From: Carettochelys insculpta
Taxonomy: Eukaryota > Chordata > Testudines > Carettochelyidae
DNA length: 64,000 nucleotides
Direction of reading: 5' to 3'
NCBI RefSeq assembly: GCF_033958435.1
Contig: NC_134160.1
Span: forward strand, 11,891,001-11,955,000
The notes beneath the pieces are model-generated. The model was given only the letters and a program-made list of their open reading frames with translations. It made no database searches and was not told the origin of the DNA. A program made the position numbers and the translations under genes. Positions 32,620-43,920 of the stretch are shown one piece after another; position 1 is the first letter of the stretch, and the number at the start of each line of letters is the position of its first letter.

Positions 32620-32850
32620 TGTTTGACTCAGTGTGTGTGCACGTGTGTGTGTACGCGCATGCGCGCATGAGAGATACTAGGTAAACAAGTGTATGTTTGA
32701 GCATCTGGAGATGGGTGCGTCTCATGTTGTGTGCACACCCATCTGTATTGACACGTGCATGTGTGACTGTATGAGGGTGTGTGTTACCATTTGTGTATGG
32801 CTCTGTGTGTCTGTTTCCTGCTGTTCCTATGTGTGTGTAATTTGCTGGCC
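32620..32850. repeat. Degenerate TG-rich tract with a Z-DNA-prone run
   Basis: From 32631 to 32669 purine and pyrimidine alternate without a break and the second half is GC-rich (TACGCGCATGCGCGCATG). The remainder is irregular TG-rich sequence. Confidence 0.8.
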
Positions 32851-34114
32851 ATCTGTTCTGTGCTGGGAAGGGTTGTGCGCCTGGGAGGTGTGTGGCCATG
32901 GTAGTGTCCATTTTCCCGCCGGTGCAGCTCGCTGGCTGGGGTGTGAACGCAGCAGATGTGGTCCTCTGCATTGTGCGCTTAGGGCAAGTGACCCTTTGCC
33001 AGACTCTCCCTTTTATGGCGCAAGCCCAGTGCCTGCTGCTGCACGAGTGACCACATTGGCTTTGGGAGGTGCAGAGCTTTTCCCAGCTGTTCCCAAGTCC
33101 TTTCAGGTATCTTGGCCCCTCCCTCCCTTGCTAAGTGCTGGTCTGGGTATAGCCAGCCCTTGAGAAGCTTTGGCAGGTTTCTGCAGGTGGAGCATCATCA
33201 CACACCAAAACCAGCATCCCCTTCCTCCCTGTTATTCCAGTCCTGATCCCCGGCTGCTGCCCCGCGGTCCTGGCCTGGGGCTGCCTCTGCTCCCCCAGCC
33301 ATGGCGCAAATCTCACTCCATTCTGGGGGCGGGAAGGAGGTTGGATGGGGCAAAGGGGGACAATTTAGGCTGAAACTCAACAAGTTCTTGGGTCAGAATC
33401 TGACCCCCCTATTCCAGGAGTGGAAAAGCTTCCCCCCAGCCCTGCCACGCCCCCGCCACCTCCGAGTTCGCCTTGCCACGTGCTGTCACTCACAAGTGAC
33501 CCTTCCACCAATAATAAACCAACAGTGGGGGCAGGGGGGGGAAAATAAAGCCCAGCGCTTTTGTTTGACAGCCATTGAAACAAATGGGCTGGGATTGTGC
33601 TGAGCCGGCTGGGGAAAGGGAGAGGGGAGTTGAGAACTCCCACCTGGAAAGGAAGAACCCAGCTGGCCCTGACATTCCGGCATCCGCCTGACTCCAGCCA
33701 GTCTGCCCTGCCATCTGGAACACGTATCAAAGACAGCAGAGGCTCCCGCCAGATTGTCGCCCTCCGAGGGGGGTCTGTGCCATGCTCCATTTGCAAATGG
33801 CCTCCCAGCCCCACCCTGACCCCACCACAGCAGCCCCTTCCTGCCTCATCCCAGCACCCTCCCCATTTGGCCCCATAGCCAGAGCGCTAGCCTGGCTCCC
33901 TGGGGGCAGGGGAAGAGCTCCTTCCAGCTGGGAATATGACAAGCCCTTTGTACTCAAGCCCAGGCAGGTTCCTGGGGGCGTTATGTGTGGAGGGGCCATT
34001 GGGCTGCCAGTCCTGATGTTGCTGGGCCCCACCTTCCACTATCGGGGCCCCCCTGCAACTCCTCCCTGCGCGCATCCACCACCTACAAAAATCACTGTTA
34101 AATAAATGAACATG

Positions 34115-34172
34115 CGGGACTGGCTCAGAGGTAGAGTTTGGTTAATGCTGATTTCACTCCCTGAGTCAATCC
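34115..34172 (+). repeat. tRNA-derived SINE head fragment
   Basis: TGGCTCAGAGGTAGAG matches a pol III A box and GAGTCAATCCC a decayed B box at tRNA-like spacing. No SINE body follows; MIR sequence begins at about 34195. Confidence 0.5.
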
Positions 34173-34194
34173 CAATGCACATTAAAAGGAAGCC

Positions 34195-34345
34195 CCTGTC
34201 GTTATCCCTGTTTTACAGATGGGGAAACTGAGGCACAGAGCAGGGCAGCAACTTGCTCTAGGTCACGGGGGTGGGGAACTGCGAGCAGAAGCCACAGCTC
34301 TGGAGCCACAAGCCAGTGTGTGAGCCACTAGGCCACAAGGAGATA
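34195..34345 (-). repeat. MIR SINE, long copy
   Basis: TTATCCCTGTTTTACAGATG, GGGAAACTGAGGCACAGAGC, AACTTGCTCTAGGTCACG and TGAGCCACTAGGCCA follow the antisense MIR consensus across most of its length. Confidence 0.9.
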
Positions 34346-34581
34346 CCAAACAGCAGCTGTCTGTAGCGTTGGCATCTGCTGTACTGCTGCCCTAGTTCCG
34401 CTCTTTCCTGGCTGCTGTTCCCTGGCTGGAGTCAATAGTTGCATCCCCCTGGCCTGCGTGCCCCTCCATCTCGCTCTTTGCTGCAGGGTGGTAAGCTGGC
34501 AAATGAAGCAGGAATTTTCATGGAAGCAGCAAATTGAAAGCAACCAGCGGAGAACAAGTGCCACGCGAGGGTTGTAACATT

Positions 34582-34690
34582 GTAAATTGCGGAAATCACA
34601 GAACTGCAGGGCAGCGAGGGACCGCAACGGCTATCTAGTCCAGACGAGCATTTGCGCTGCGAACCCAAGCCTAAGAATTAGGTTCATCTA
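34582..34690 (-). repeat. CR1 3' fragment
   Basis: AATCACAGAACTGCAGGGCA, GCGAGGGACCGCAACGGCTA and TCTAGTCCAGACGAGCA match a CR1 3' end in reverse. Confidence 0.5.
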
Positions 34691-34794
34691 CTCCCAGGCC
34701 AGAGCTGATGCTGTGCAGCCAGCATATCTAACCAGCACAGTGAGAGAACTGAGTGATTGCAAAGAAGCTCCCGACTGGGACGCAATCCTTATGC

Positions 34795-35320
34795 TCTCTC
34801 CTCATTGCAAAGACAAGAGGCCACTGGATGAAACTGGAAGGCAGCACATTTAAAACCAAGCCAAGAAAATGCTTTATTGTACACAGTGCACGTTTACCTG
34901 TGGAACTCACTGCCACAAGCTCTCATTGCAGCCAAGTTTGCATTTAGCAGGAGTCAATAAAGGCTCAGGCATTTCTGTGGAGGAATGAGACCATCCAGTT
35001 ACATTTGATAGGATGGAGAGAGAGATGGAATATAAAGGCATATTGCTTCAGGGCACGAACCACTCAATGATGGCGATTGGGAAAAGTTCCCCAGGGGCAA
35101 GTTAGTCGCTCGTTATTGGTGTTAATTTTACACCCAGTAGCCCATCATGGACCAGGGTCCCACTGTGTCAGGTGCTGTATGCACAACATAGTCCCTTATT
35201 GTTCACACTGGGGTTCTTGCTCCGAGCTTTGCCGTGGCTGTTCCTGGCTGCTGTCTAACTCAGCAGACTGGCTGTGGGCCTGACTCAGCCAGATGACCCC
35301 TATGTTTCTGATTATGTGGC
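34795..35320 (+). repeat. CR1 LINE 3' region with an internal MIR-like piece
   Basis: GAAACTGGAAGGCAGCACAT, TTTAAAACCAAGCCAAG, CCTGTGGAACTCACTGCCAC and GGGAAAAGTTCCCCAGGGGC are CR1 ORF2/3' sequence of a second subfamily. About 80 bp near 35110-35200 (GGTGCTGTATGCACAACATA) are MIR-like and interrupt it. CR1 then resumes with GACTGGCTGTGGGCCTGACT. Confidence 0.65.
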
Positions 35321-35639
35321 ACATTGCTGGGGAAGCAGGGGACAAAGACATGGCAAGGCTCCCCAGGCAGAAGAGGACACCGGAATGGACATGGGTGCGC
35401 TAGGGGGTGTTTGTTGGGCTTTGTGCCTCACAAGTTGAGGGTGTTGAAGGTGATCTCTGGGAGAAGGGAAGCTGTTCTTGTGGGGATGCATTGGGCTGGG
35501 CTTCAGGAGCTGTCGGTTTAAAGATCGCCTCTGGGATCCAGGCCAGTGGCAGAACGTCTGTGAGCCAAGACACCCCAGCTATAAAAGAGGGATAATCGAT
35601 GTGATTTGTCTGAATGGTTAAAGCCTCCAGGAGCCCTGG

Positions 35640-35775
35640 CCATGGCCCTGTACCCCGTTGTGCTGGGTGCTGTACAGCCAGAAGATGCAGAGAGCTTATT
35701 CTTGTCTATCTGGGGCAGAGACTCTCCCCCTAGGTGTCTGTGCAGCACCTGGCACAAAGATCTGGGTTGAGTATC
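35640..35775 (+). repeat. MIR-type SINE 3' region
   Basis: TCTATCTGGGGCAGAGACTC, GTGTCTGTGCAGCACCTGGC and preceding GGTGCTGTACAGCCAGA show the 3' module. Confidence 0.55.
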
Positions 35776-36739
35776 TCAGCACAGAAGTATTTTTTTTTCC
35801 TCTGCCCTTTAGGCATCAGCAGAGTGGCCCATTTCCATGCACCTGGGCAAGCAAGTAAAAGGTGTGTCGCTCACCAGGTGCTAGCTGCACACAGATTACT
35901 GACAGGGAAAGCACCCGTGCATGAAAGGAATGGAGAAACTGAACCTGGGCCAGCCCTGCAGCTGCTCCTCTTCTGGGGGAACATGGGGCTGCCAGCTTGC
36001 TTGTTTTAGTTCCCCCTTTGGGCAGTGCAGCTGGCCCCATCAGGAGGGAGGCCCTGGGAGCAACAGGGTGGGAAGGAGGCAGAGAGGGGCTTGGACTCCT
36101 GGGCTGAATTCATCCTCGCCCTCCCTCGTTCCCTGTGACAAGGACAGGTTTTGCCATTCCCAGCCGCACAGATGTTGCATCAGGGCACCAAGACAGAAAG
36201 GCCACGATGGCCCTTCCAGGAATCAACTCACTCAGTTGCTGCCTGGCAACCACCCCAGGCTCCAAAAAGCAAAAGCAAAAGCCACAAGACTTGTGATAAA
36301 TGCACAAGTCCCGCTGGGCTCTGGGCTTGAGCCAGCTTCTACAGGAGTGACTGGAAAGACTTGAGCTCAGGCTGGGCCCCTGGAGAACATGCTTGTGTGG
36401 GGCAGCTCTCAGAGCCCACAGGTCCACAGGGGCCAGGTGGGCAGTGCTGGGCCACGGCAGCCTCCCCCCCGCAAGCTGCAGGAAGTGGGGCTGAAAGTTC
36501 AGTATCAGGCACGCCTCCCTCTGAGTCAGCCCCAAGCCAACAAGGCACAACCCTGTCCAGGCCCTCAGAAATCCCACGTCAGGCCTTCCAGTGCCATGAT
36601 AGTGCACTTGGGTCTTTGCCTCCAGGTATTGGAGTCCTAGCCGGGGGTGGGGTGTGTCATATTTTTAAGCTTTTCTTTGGTACTGCAGAAACCAGGAGCT
36701 TCCCTTGTTTGCTAACAAAAGCAGAGTCTCACATTTTCA

Positions 36740-36965
36740 TAACAAAACGCAGTCAAGTAGCACTTTAAAGACTAGCAAAATGGTTTATTAGGTGAGCTTT
36801 CGTGGGACAGACCCACTTCTTCAGACCATAGCCAGACCAGACCAGACTCAATATTTAAGGCACAGAGAACCAAAAACAGTAAGCAAGGAGGACGCATCAG
36901 AAAAAGGCAATCAAGGTGAGCAAATCAGAGAGTGGAGGGGTCGGGGGGAGGTCAAGAATAAGATT
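36740..36965 (-). mobile_element. Family B palindromic repeat arm with attached internal body
   Basis: The arm (GTAGCACTTTAAAGACTAGC, TTTATTAGGTGAGCTTTCG) carries on the minus strand the core CTGAAGA-A-GTGGG-TCTGT-CCCAC-GAAA-GC (36797-36825). Unlike the other copies, the arm is followed not by its inverse but by about 135 bp of unique sequence (ACCATAGCCAGACCAGACC, ATTTAAGGCACAGAGAACC). This suggests a longer parent element of which the palindromes are deletion products. Confidence 0.55.
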
Positions 36966-37687
36966 AAGCCAAGTATGCAGAGGAGCCCCTAGAGTGACTC
37001 AGAAAGTTCCTGTCCGGCTTTAAACCATGTGTGTCTCTTCCATTCACCTTTTCACGTGACTCCTCCAGGAACTGAGAGTTCAAGACAAAGCCCCAGCCCC
37101 TGGGAGATCTGGGGTAAAAATCACAGTCCTGGGGGATGCTGCTGGAAAGTGGAAGAGGTAAAACTAAAAGGTGCTGCTCATTCCCGGCTGGTCCCAGCAC
37201 ACTTTTCATAGGCACAAGAGCCAGCATCGCCAGCATCACACCTTCAAAATCAGGGCACAGGGCCAAAAAAAAAATAAAAAATCCCAAGATTGGCTTAAAA
37301 ATCATATTTACAAAGGTTATATTTGGGTCCCTTTTAATTTTCTCCTGGTTTTGAACTCTTCAGTTGCACACTGCAGGCAGGAAGACCAGGAACTTGCTCG
37401 CTACTTCTCAGCATAAGTGGAGCGTCTCAGACGCTCTCTTGATTCCAGCAGCTGGGGCTTTCCAACAGACACCAAAAATTATGGCTCACGCTAAAGCGAA
37501 TGTGAGTTAGCACCACTGCAGACTGCTAGCCACAGCAGGTAGGCTCCATTCCCTGCTGGTTAATTACATTCTGCCTCTGAAAATTTCTCCCTGCAGTGGT
37601 GTTTGGACTCAGCTTCATTTCCTGTCCTAGTCAATTGCACAGATAAACCATGGCTGCTTTCTGTAGCCCACGCTCCTCAGTGTGGGT

Positions 37688-37833
37688 CAGCAGCTCATGG
37701 AGTGGCACTTAGGCCACTTACACAGAGAAAGAGTGAGGCTGTTCTACAGCCTTAGCTAAGAGCCAGCTGCCTTTGTCTCAAACTGCAGAGGCTCCTGCAC
37801 CCAGGTCCCAGCTTCAAGGCTGCTTGTTGATGG
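37688..37833 (+). repeat. Family R1 repeat, near-full copy
   Basis: GTGGCACTTAGGCCACTTAC, ACAGAGAAAGAGTGAGGCTG, AAGAGCCAGCTGCC and AACTGCAGAGGCTCCTGCAC match the copies at 10999 and 23316. Confidence 0.65.
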
Positions 37834-38044
37834 TCACCTTGTCCACCTCAGAGGTGCCTACATTTCCGTAGGAGGTGATGAGCTCCCTTCCTCCACTTTG
37901 GCCTGCCTCACAGGGTTATGAGATGAAAGCACCTTGACATCCTTCCCTCTAAGGGCTCAGCTAGGGCCTGGACAGTGATCATAAATGGGGCTTCAGAGGT
38001 TTGTGGGATGAGGGAGGAGTTGGCTCTGGGTGAGGCAAGGCACC

Positions 38045-38260
38045 AACAGTTCTCATGATTTTATCACAAGTCTTGTGACTTTTGGTTTTAGTTCTTTCTT
38101 ACAGCCTGGGAGTCGCATGGCTATGGGACAAGCAAAATATTTTCCCAGCACTCATGGTGGCAGAGAAAAGCTTGAAAACTGACCCCTCCAGTGAGCAAAC
38201 AGAACCACTCAGAATATTTTGAAAACTGACATGATTTGTAAGCCCAGCTCGTGAGTTTTC
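38045..38260. repeat. Unclassified CATGAT-rich repeat
   Basis: AACAGTTCTCATGATTTTAT, CACAAGTCTTGTGACTTTTG and GAAAACTGACATGATTTG resemble the repeat at 6705-6960 in the opposite orientation. Confidence 0.4.
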
Positions 38261-38700
38261 AAAGGCTGAACACTTGGGGCCGGGGCTCTTGAAATTCCCC
38301 TCCCACCCCACAAAAGTCTCCATCCAGCAACTGAATGAGATTCAACTCATTTTCTGAAGCATCTGATTGTCAGACCTCCCCCTCCTGGGCCTTTTACTCA
38401 CTGGTGTTTTTGACTTTACCTCTAAAAACAAGCCATGAACGTCATGCAGCTGCAGCCCCAGGTGTCTGGAGACAGAGAGCACAGGGGCAGGAAATGGGGT
38501 TGCCAGTTTTCTCTCTCTCATCTTTTCATTCAAGAAGGAAGCTTCACTTTCTAAAAGAGGCGCTGGCCACGGTTTGAGGTGAAAGATCAGGGAGGGGTTT
38601 TTTTTGGGTGTTGGGGGAGGAAAGACTGGGAGTCCTCCCTCATCACCCCTAGCCACAGAGCCAGGCAACCTTGGGGATGGGGTCATCGCTGAAAACCAGG

Positions 38701-38970
38701 GGCACCATTTTTGGAGAGCAGCAACTGTGCGGACTGGGACACGGCTGCTCTTTCTCCTGTTCCTCTGACTGTCAGGGAGCAGGGGGAAAGCACAGAGCTC
38801 ACACACATGCCTCTCGCTCCTGGCTCGTGAGGGCAGAGGGCAGAGACGCGCTTCACATAAGCCGTGTACTTTCCCCTCGCTGCCTGACAGCCAGGGGAAC
38901 TGGAAGAAGAGCCAGTCAGCATCCCAGTACTCACAGCTGTCATCCCCCCACAGCTCTTCTGAAATATACC
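38701..38970. repeat. Long imperfect inverted repeat
   Basis: Arm 1 (38701-38799) and arm 2 (38860-38970) are reverse complements at roughly 75-80% by eye, with a 60-bp spacer. For example, CTGACTGTCAGGGAGCAGG in arm 1 corresponds to the reverse of CCTCGCTGCCTGACAGCCAG in arm 2. The 317-codon minus-strand ORF 38342-39295 runs across both arms. I do not recognise a protein and think it is chance. Read in reverse, arm 2 contains a splice-like GTGAGTAC...CTGAC...TTCCAG, too short for a normal vertebrate intron. Confidence 0.65.
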
Positions 38971-39629
38971 CTTCCTGCAAAGGCCCATCAGCCTGCTTCC
39001 TCAGAGGGGCAGGAGCACAGGCCTGAGCCAGGACCATCTGTTCAGGGACATCCTGCATGTGGATGGCTCTAGCCCTGCAGGCATGCCAGCCCATGCATCT
39101 GACCCCGTGAGCACTAAGTGTGCCTAGTCCTGCATCTGCAGACAAGCCTGGGACTGCAGGCACATCCCCCCAAATGCACCTGTGACTGCATGAACACATG
39201 CACCCAGGCCCCAGAACGAGCAGGCCCGTGTGCGCCTGGGAACGGGCCCATGCCTGTAACACCGCTCTGCTGATGAGAGCATGAGCTTGCCCCATGGGGC
39301 GTGGCTGTCCCTGCTCACCTGCAGGCTGCCCATGTATGCCTGTACACGCAGCTCTGTGGAGTCATGCAGCTGGGAGTGGCGGTGCAGGAGGGGGCTGTGT
39401 CGCAGGCCAGGCACACAGCCCAGATCATCAGCAATGCCCCCAGGTGACGGCGAGAGAGAAATCAGCCAGCTGATTTCTGGAGCCCTCCGCCACCTAGACA
39501 TGAGAGCAGATGCCAAGCTCAGGCACATCAGAGGCCAGGCCACTGCCTTAGACTGGAGTAGCGGTACTGTACCACCGTTGGGTGTATGGGAAACAGAGAG
39601 GGGCAGTACAGGATCTGGGCTGTGGGAGC

Positions 39630-39800
39630 AGAGAGAATGTCTACACTGCAAAAATGCAAACCACGCCCGCGAGTGGCAGCCCCCCAGCCAGCTGGCGTGG
39701 GTTTGCAGGGCTCAGGATCTGGGGGTAAGTGTAGTCGTGTCAGTGTCCGAAGCTTGGGCTGTGAGCCCCGCACACTTGCCAGTGGTGGACACGGGACGGA
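39630..39800. mobile_element. hAT-like element fragment
   Basis: GAGAATGTCTACACTGCAAA starts a fragment whose end motif recalls the GTCTACAC family; TAAGTGTAGTCGTGTCAGTG may be part of a decayed reverse end. Confidence 0.4.
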
Positions 39801-41370
39801 GCAGCCAGTGTGTGAGAAGGGATCCATCCATTGCATGTACTATCTCCCTCTCTTGTGCCCATGCTGAGGTGTGGTACGGCCACAGCGTTCCCCGACCACA
39901 GCAGTGACGGGGCCCCAGTGCCACAGACTCTGAGTGACTCGCCCGCCCCAGTACGTCGCCTCGTTCTGCCCTGGGAGGCTGGGCACGGCTATTGTCCCCA
40001 GTTTAGAGCTGGGAAACTAAGGTACTGAGAGGCCAAGACCCAGATTTTTGATTTCAATGGGAATTTGGCACCTCATATGCCGAGCTGTCCTGTCTGTAGG
40101 ATAAACTTGAGCAGCCGCCCCAGGCCTCGTGCCCTTGGGGGCTCTGCAGCGGCCGTCCCAGCTGTTCTATGGACAGGCGAGGTGAGGATTACCTGAGGCA
40201 GGGCATGACGGCATCAGCAGCCAGGGGTCTCCTACACTGCCCCCCAGCCCCGCACTCACCTCCATGGTAGGTGCATGCAGCAGCCTCCTCCATTGTGTCA
40301 TGCCATGCTGTGCCTTGATGGCCCCGAGCCCTGCTTCCCCGAGGCAGTGGGGCTTGCTGGGCTAGGTGGGCACAGTGGAGCAGAGCTGGCTGCTGCTTGT
40401 GCAGCGTGGTGAGTGTGGGGCTGGGGTGAGGCGAGGCGACTCCCTGCTGCCATCCCCCAGGAAATCCCTGGCCCAGCTGGTCAGGGAGAGGGTAAGGAGG
40501 TGGGCGGAGGGTCTGCTGCACATGGGGGCTTGCTCAGGCCCCCCTCCTGGGTATTGAGGGGGGAGGGTTGCCCCAGGCCCCACCTCTCCCCAGGACAGCT
40601 TGGCTCACAACCTTTAAAAATCAGACGCTGCAGCACTGATGGAATATTCTGCAGGAAGTCAGAGTGGTAGTAGATCTCCGTCCTACCCACGGCCCCAGTA
40701 AGGGGCCCTGCTCCATCGGTGATGTGGGGGACTAAGAGCTCAGCTTACCCTGAAACCTTCAGGAGCCAAAGGGAGGTGGGCAGGGCAAAGCCAGCTGAGG
40801 TGGGGACGCTCTCATCCATGCACCAGCTGCAGGAATGCAGGGGAACCCCCTTTCCTGCCGCTACTCCCGCCCCAGCCGCCTGCTCACTCTTCTGCTCTCA
40901 CCCCCCGCCCCCGCCCTTTTGGTGGCTTGGTTTGCATCTCGTTCTGCTGCCAAGTTCTGTCCCAGTCCTGGCTGAAAAACCGCAGCAGTGTTCAGAGCAC
41001 TCGGGCAGTCCCCTCCTCACACCATTTCCTACTACAGCAGCAGCAGCCTGGCCCGCACAGCTGGCATTACCCGGGACCCATCACAGAGGTCTGCCCACAG
41101 CTCCAGGGAGCACGCAGAGGATTCTTCCTTTTGTCACCCACTGCTGCGTATTTAAGCTGCCATCACCCTGGTATGGGCAGTGCAGAACCCTGGCAGCAGG
41201 GTGAGGCTGATGCCCATTTGACACAGGGGAATCAAGGCCCACACAACTTGAGGGGTGCAGATTCCAAAGAGCACAGGGCCAGTGTTTCTAAAGGGCCCAG
41301 CTACGAGCAGGAGCGCTCACCGCCAGGTTCACTAAGGAGACCGACGTGCAGCTTGTCACCAAAGCTGCTC
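39800..41370. other. GC-rich unannotated stretch
   Basis: Apart from a short antisense MIR core (39985-40030) I recognise nothing. A splice-donor-like CATGGAG then GTGAGT on the minus strand at about 40254-40266 follows a short frame beginning MEEAAACTYHG, but there is no independent support for an exon. Confidence 0.35.
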
Positions 41371-41637
41371 CAGGGGTCAGCAGCCTGTGGCACACGTGGC
41401 AAGAGCAGCGTGCAAGCCGATTTTCACCAGCACGCGAGGCAGGAGCCCCACCCCGCCTCCCTCACGCAGCCTGTGGATTAGCAAAAGACCAGCTCGCGCT
41501 GCCAAGCACTGCCTGGGCGGTGAAGCTCTCCATCGGAATTTGTTTACTAATGAAACTTTTGTAAGTGACTTTAAAAAGAATCACCAGCACTCGGACCGTA
41601 CGCTGCGGTCAAATTTCGGAAAGGTTGCTGACCCCTG
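41371..41637. mobile_element. hAT-like element (CAGGGGTC ends), complete
   Basis: The 267-bp element begins CAGGGGTCAGCAGCCTGTGG and ends GGAAAGGTTGCTGACCCCTG, clear inverted repeats of the hAT type. The interior ends with an AT-rich patch (TTTGTTTACTAATGAAACTT). The flanking 8 bp do not match, so the target duplication has decayed. Confidence 0.85.
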
Positions 41638-42509
41638 AGTGACGTCTTACTCCAATGCAGGAGCTGAGCAACTGAGCCTCTCCAATTGGCCCACGGTCCT
41701 GCAGGATGCTGGGGTTTAAACCCAGCTCTCCTGAGACCCACATTAGTTCTTTGCCCACACAACCATCCAGCACCATGAATGCCATTCACCACTACACCTC
41801 GGCTGGTCCCAACACACCCGGCACCGAAATGTTGGGCTTTGACGTGGGGCTTTGCTCTGGAGTCAGATGCACTAGGCAGCTGCTGGGACAAAGGGAAAAA
41901 AATCTTTCTGCCACTTCCTGCAGCAAGGACTGTCCCTTCTGTGTCTGCACAGCGCCTGGGCTGGGGCCGCCTGGGGGTTCCCGCAGTAGAAAGAACACAT
42001 GCTCATATCAGCCACTGAAGAACTGCTGGGTGAGCCCTGACTGCATGCGCTCAGGCCCAGAGCCCACCACCACCTCCTGTGCATGGACTTCATCCCAGGG
42101 CCATGGGGCGAGGAGAGGTATGGAGGGAGGGGGGAGAGAGCAGATGAATGAGGGCGATAGGGAGAGGCAAGGGCTGGTGCCTGGCAGGAGAGCACAGTGC
42201 GGGTGCTGGGAGCGAAAGGAAGTGGTGAACTCCTCCAGTGTTTGAAATGACAATAGTGCTATGTTAGCAAATCAGTATAAATAGCCGCAGCGGTGGGGTG
42301 GGCCCCGGCTGATAAGCAGGGCTGGGGGAAGGCACCACATCACAACCAGGTGTTTGCATGGCAGGGAGGGTTCATGAGGCTCTTGATCCTGAGAGCGAGC
42401 ACGCAGAAATGATCCTTCAGCTGAGGAGTGGGGCAGGACTAGCCAGGGGGTGGGGCAGACCTATCCTACTCTGGGATGGTTTCCACCCAAAACTTACATC
42501 TGCACAGCT

Positions 42510-42803
42510 TCGAGGACAACAAGGAGTCCTGTGGCACCTTATAGACTGACAGAGATTTTGGAGCATAAGCTTTCGTGGGCAAAGACCCACTTCGTCAGAT
42601 GCATGAGTGGGGGGGGGGGTTTCAGAGGGGTGTTTAAAGAGTGGGGTCCCAGAAATACCCCTCTGAAATACGCCCCCATTCATGCGTCTGATGAAGTGGG
42701 TCTTTGCCCATGAAAGCTTATGCTCCAAAATATATTAGTCTATAAGGTGCCACAGGACTCCTTGCTGTTCTCGAAGCTACAGACTAACACGGCTACCTCT
42801 CTG
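42510..42803. mobile_element. Palindromic repeat, family A, complete with 14-bp target duplication
   Basis: Both arms are present. The minus-strand core at 42561-42598 (CTGACGA) and the plus-strand core at 42688-42725 (CTGATGA) are each followed by A-GTGGG-TCTTT-GCCCAY-GAAA-GC-TTAT-GCTC. The centre holds a G run (42609-42619) and a 12-bp inverted repeat TTTCAGAGGGGT and ACCCCTCTGAAA. The right end is CAGACTAACACGGCTACC. The flanks ACATCTGCACAGCT are identical at 42496-42509 and 42804-42817. The left end lacks the terminal CAGAGAGGTAGCC, as expected for 5' truncation. Confidence 0.88.
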
Positions 42804-43784
42804 ACATCTGCACAGCTGTGTCCTTCGAGGGTGTGAAAATCCCAACCCCACCCCCACCGGAGACACAACTGGGCCAGGCTAAGCTCTGGTGCAGCCAGCG
42901 CCAGGCTGAGGAAAGGCTCCTGGGCGATCGCCACTCAGGGAGGGGGATTAACATGGGCGTCTACATGGAAACGCAGCTGCTGAGCGATTTCAATGTAAGC
43001 ATCCCCCTGGAGTGAGCTGGGACCCCAGTACGCCTTCGTGTTCCCTGGGAAAGCAATGGGGGGGCCAGGGGCTCGATAGGACAGAGCTTTCCAAGCGGGC
43101 CAACAGGCTGAGGGCTCTGTAGCCAGCTCACAGGCCACCTGCCTGGGCACTAGGGGGACGAGTCCAACCTTGTGTGCAAGAGGAAAATAGCAACGCCTCT
43201 TGCGCTGCCAGCCAGTGACCCTGAAGGCGCTGGCGGGACCTATGCCCAGCAGGGGCTCTGATACGGGGGTGTAAAAGCCAACTCTGGAGCAGGAGGTGCT
43301 GGGGGAGGCGCCCAGGCCAGGCTGGGTTTGAAAGGGCTGTTTCGTGCCCATCTCTTCAATGGCTGGGGCTGAGCTGGCGCCTGGCATGGCGGGTACTTTC
43401 CATCCCATCTGGATGCCCAGACGCAGCTCGTCCATCGCATTTCAGAGAGCGAGAGAGAGAGAGAACTATGTAACCCGCCCGCTGCTCTTTGCAGGTGTGA
43501 GCGGCATGGCCTGCCAGGAACCAGCTCACCACCCTGCTAGCATCAGCCCGTCCAAGGGTCAGCCGGGGGTCAGCCCAGGAGCAGCTGCTGAAAGGTCACA
43601 CATTTAAACAGGAGGCTGACACCTGTCGGGCCTGAGGCTGGCACAATGGGCCCTTGTGTGTGGAGCCCATGGCACCCTGGTTTGACCTCCCCCAGCTGGG
43701 CTGGGGCTGACTCAGTCCTGGGCAAGAGGCGAATTGTCCCCGGAGCCTGGGACCAGCAGAAGTGAGGACTGCAGGGTGGGCCCC

Positions 43785-43920
43785 AAGCAATGCTGTGTGT
43801 GATTACTGTCCCATTTTCCATACAGGGAAACTGAGGCTCACAGAGATTAGTGTGAGACAGTGACTTGTCCCCAGGGAGCCTGGGACAGAGTAACAAACTG
43901 AGCCACCATCCGACTGCCTG
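43785..43920 (-). repeat. MIR SINE fragment
   Basis: TTACTGTCCCATTTTCCATA, AGGGAAACTGAGGCTCACAG and AGTGACTTGTCCCCAGGG follow the antisense MIR core. Confidence 0.8.

Noticed and set aside
39281..39907. Plus-strand ORF of 208 codons and opposite 175-codon ORF
   Set aside because: They overlap on opposite strands and the plus ORF runs into a hAT-like fragment. The minus strand has a CTGCAG-GTGAGC donor-like site near 39320, but no acceptor precedes it.
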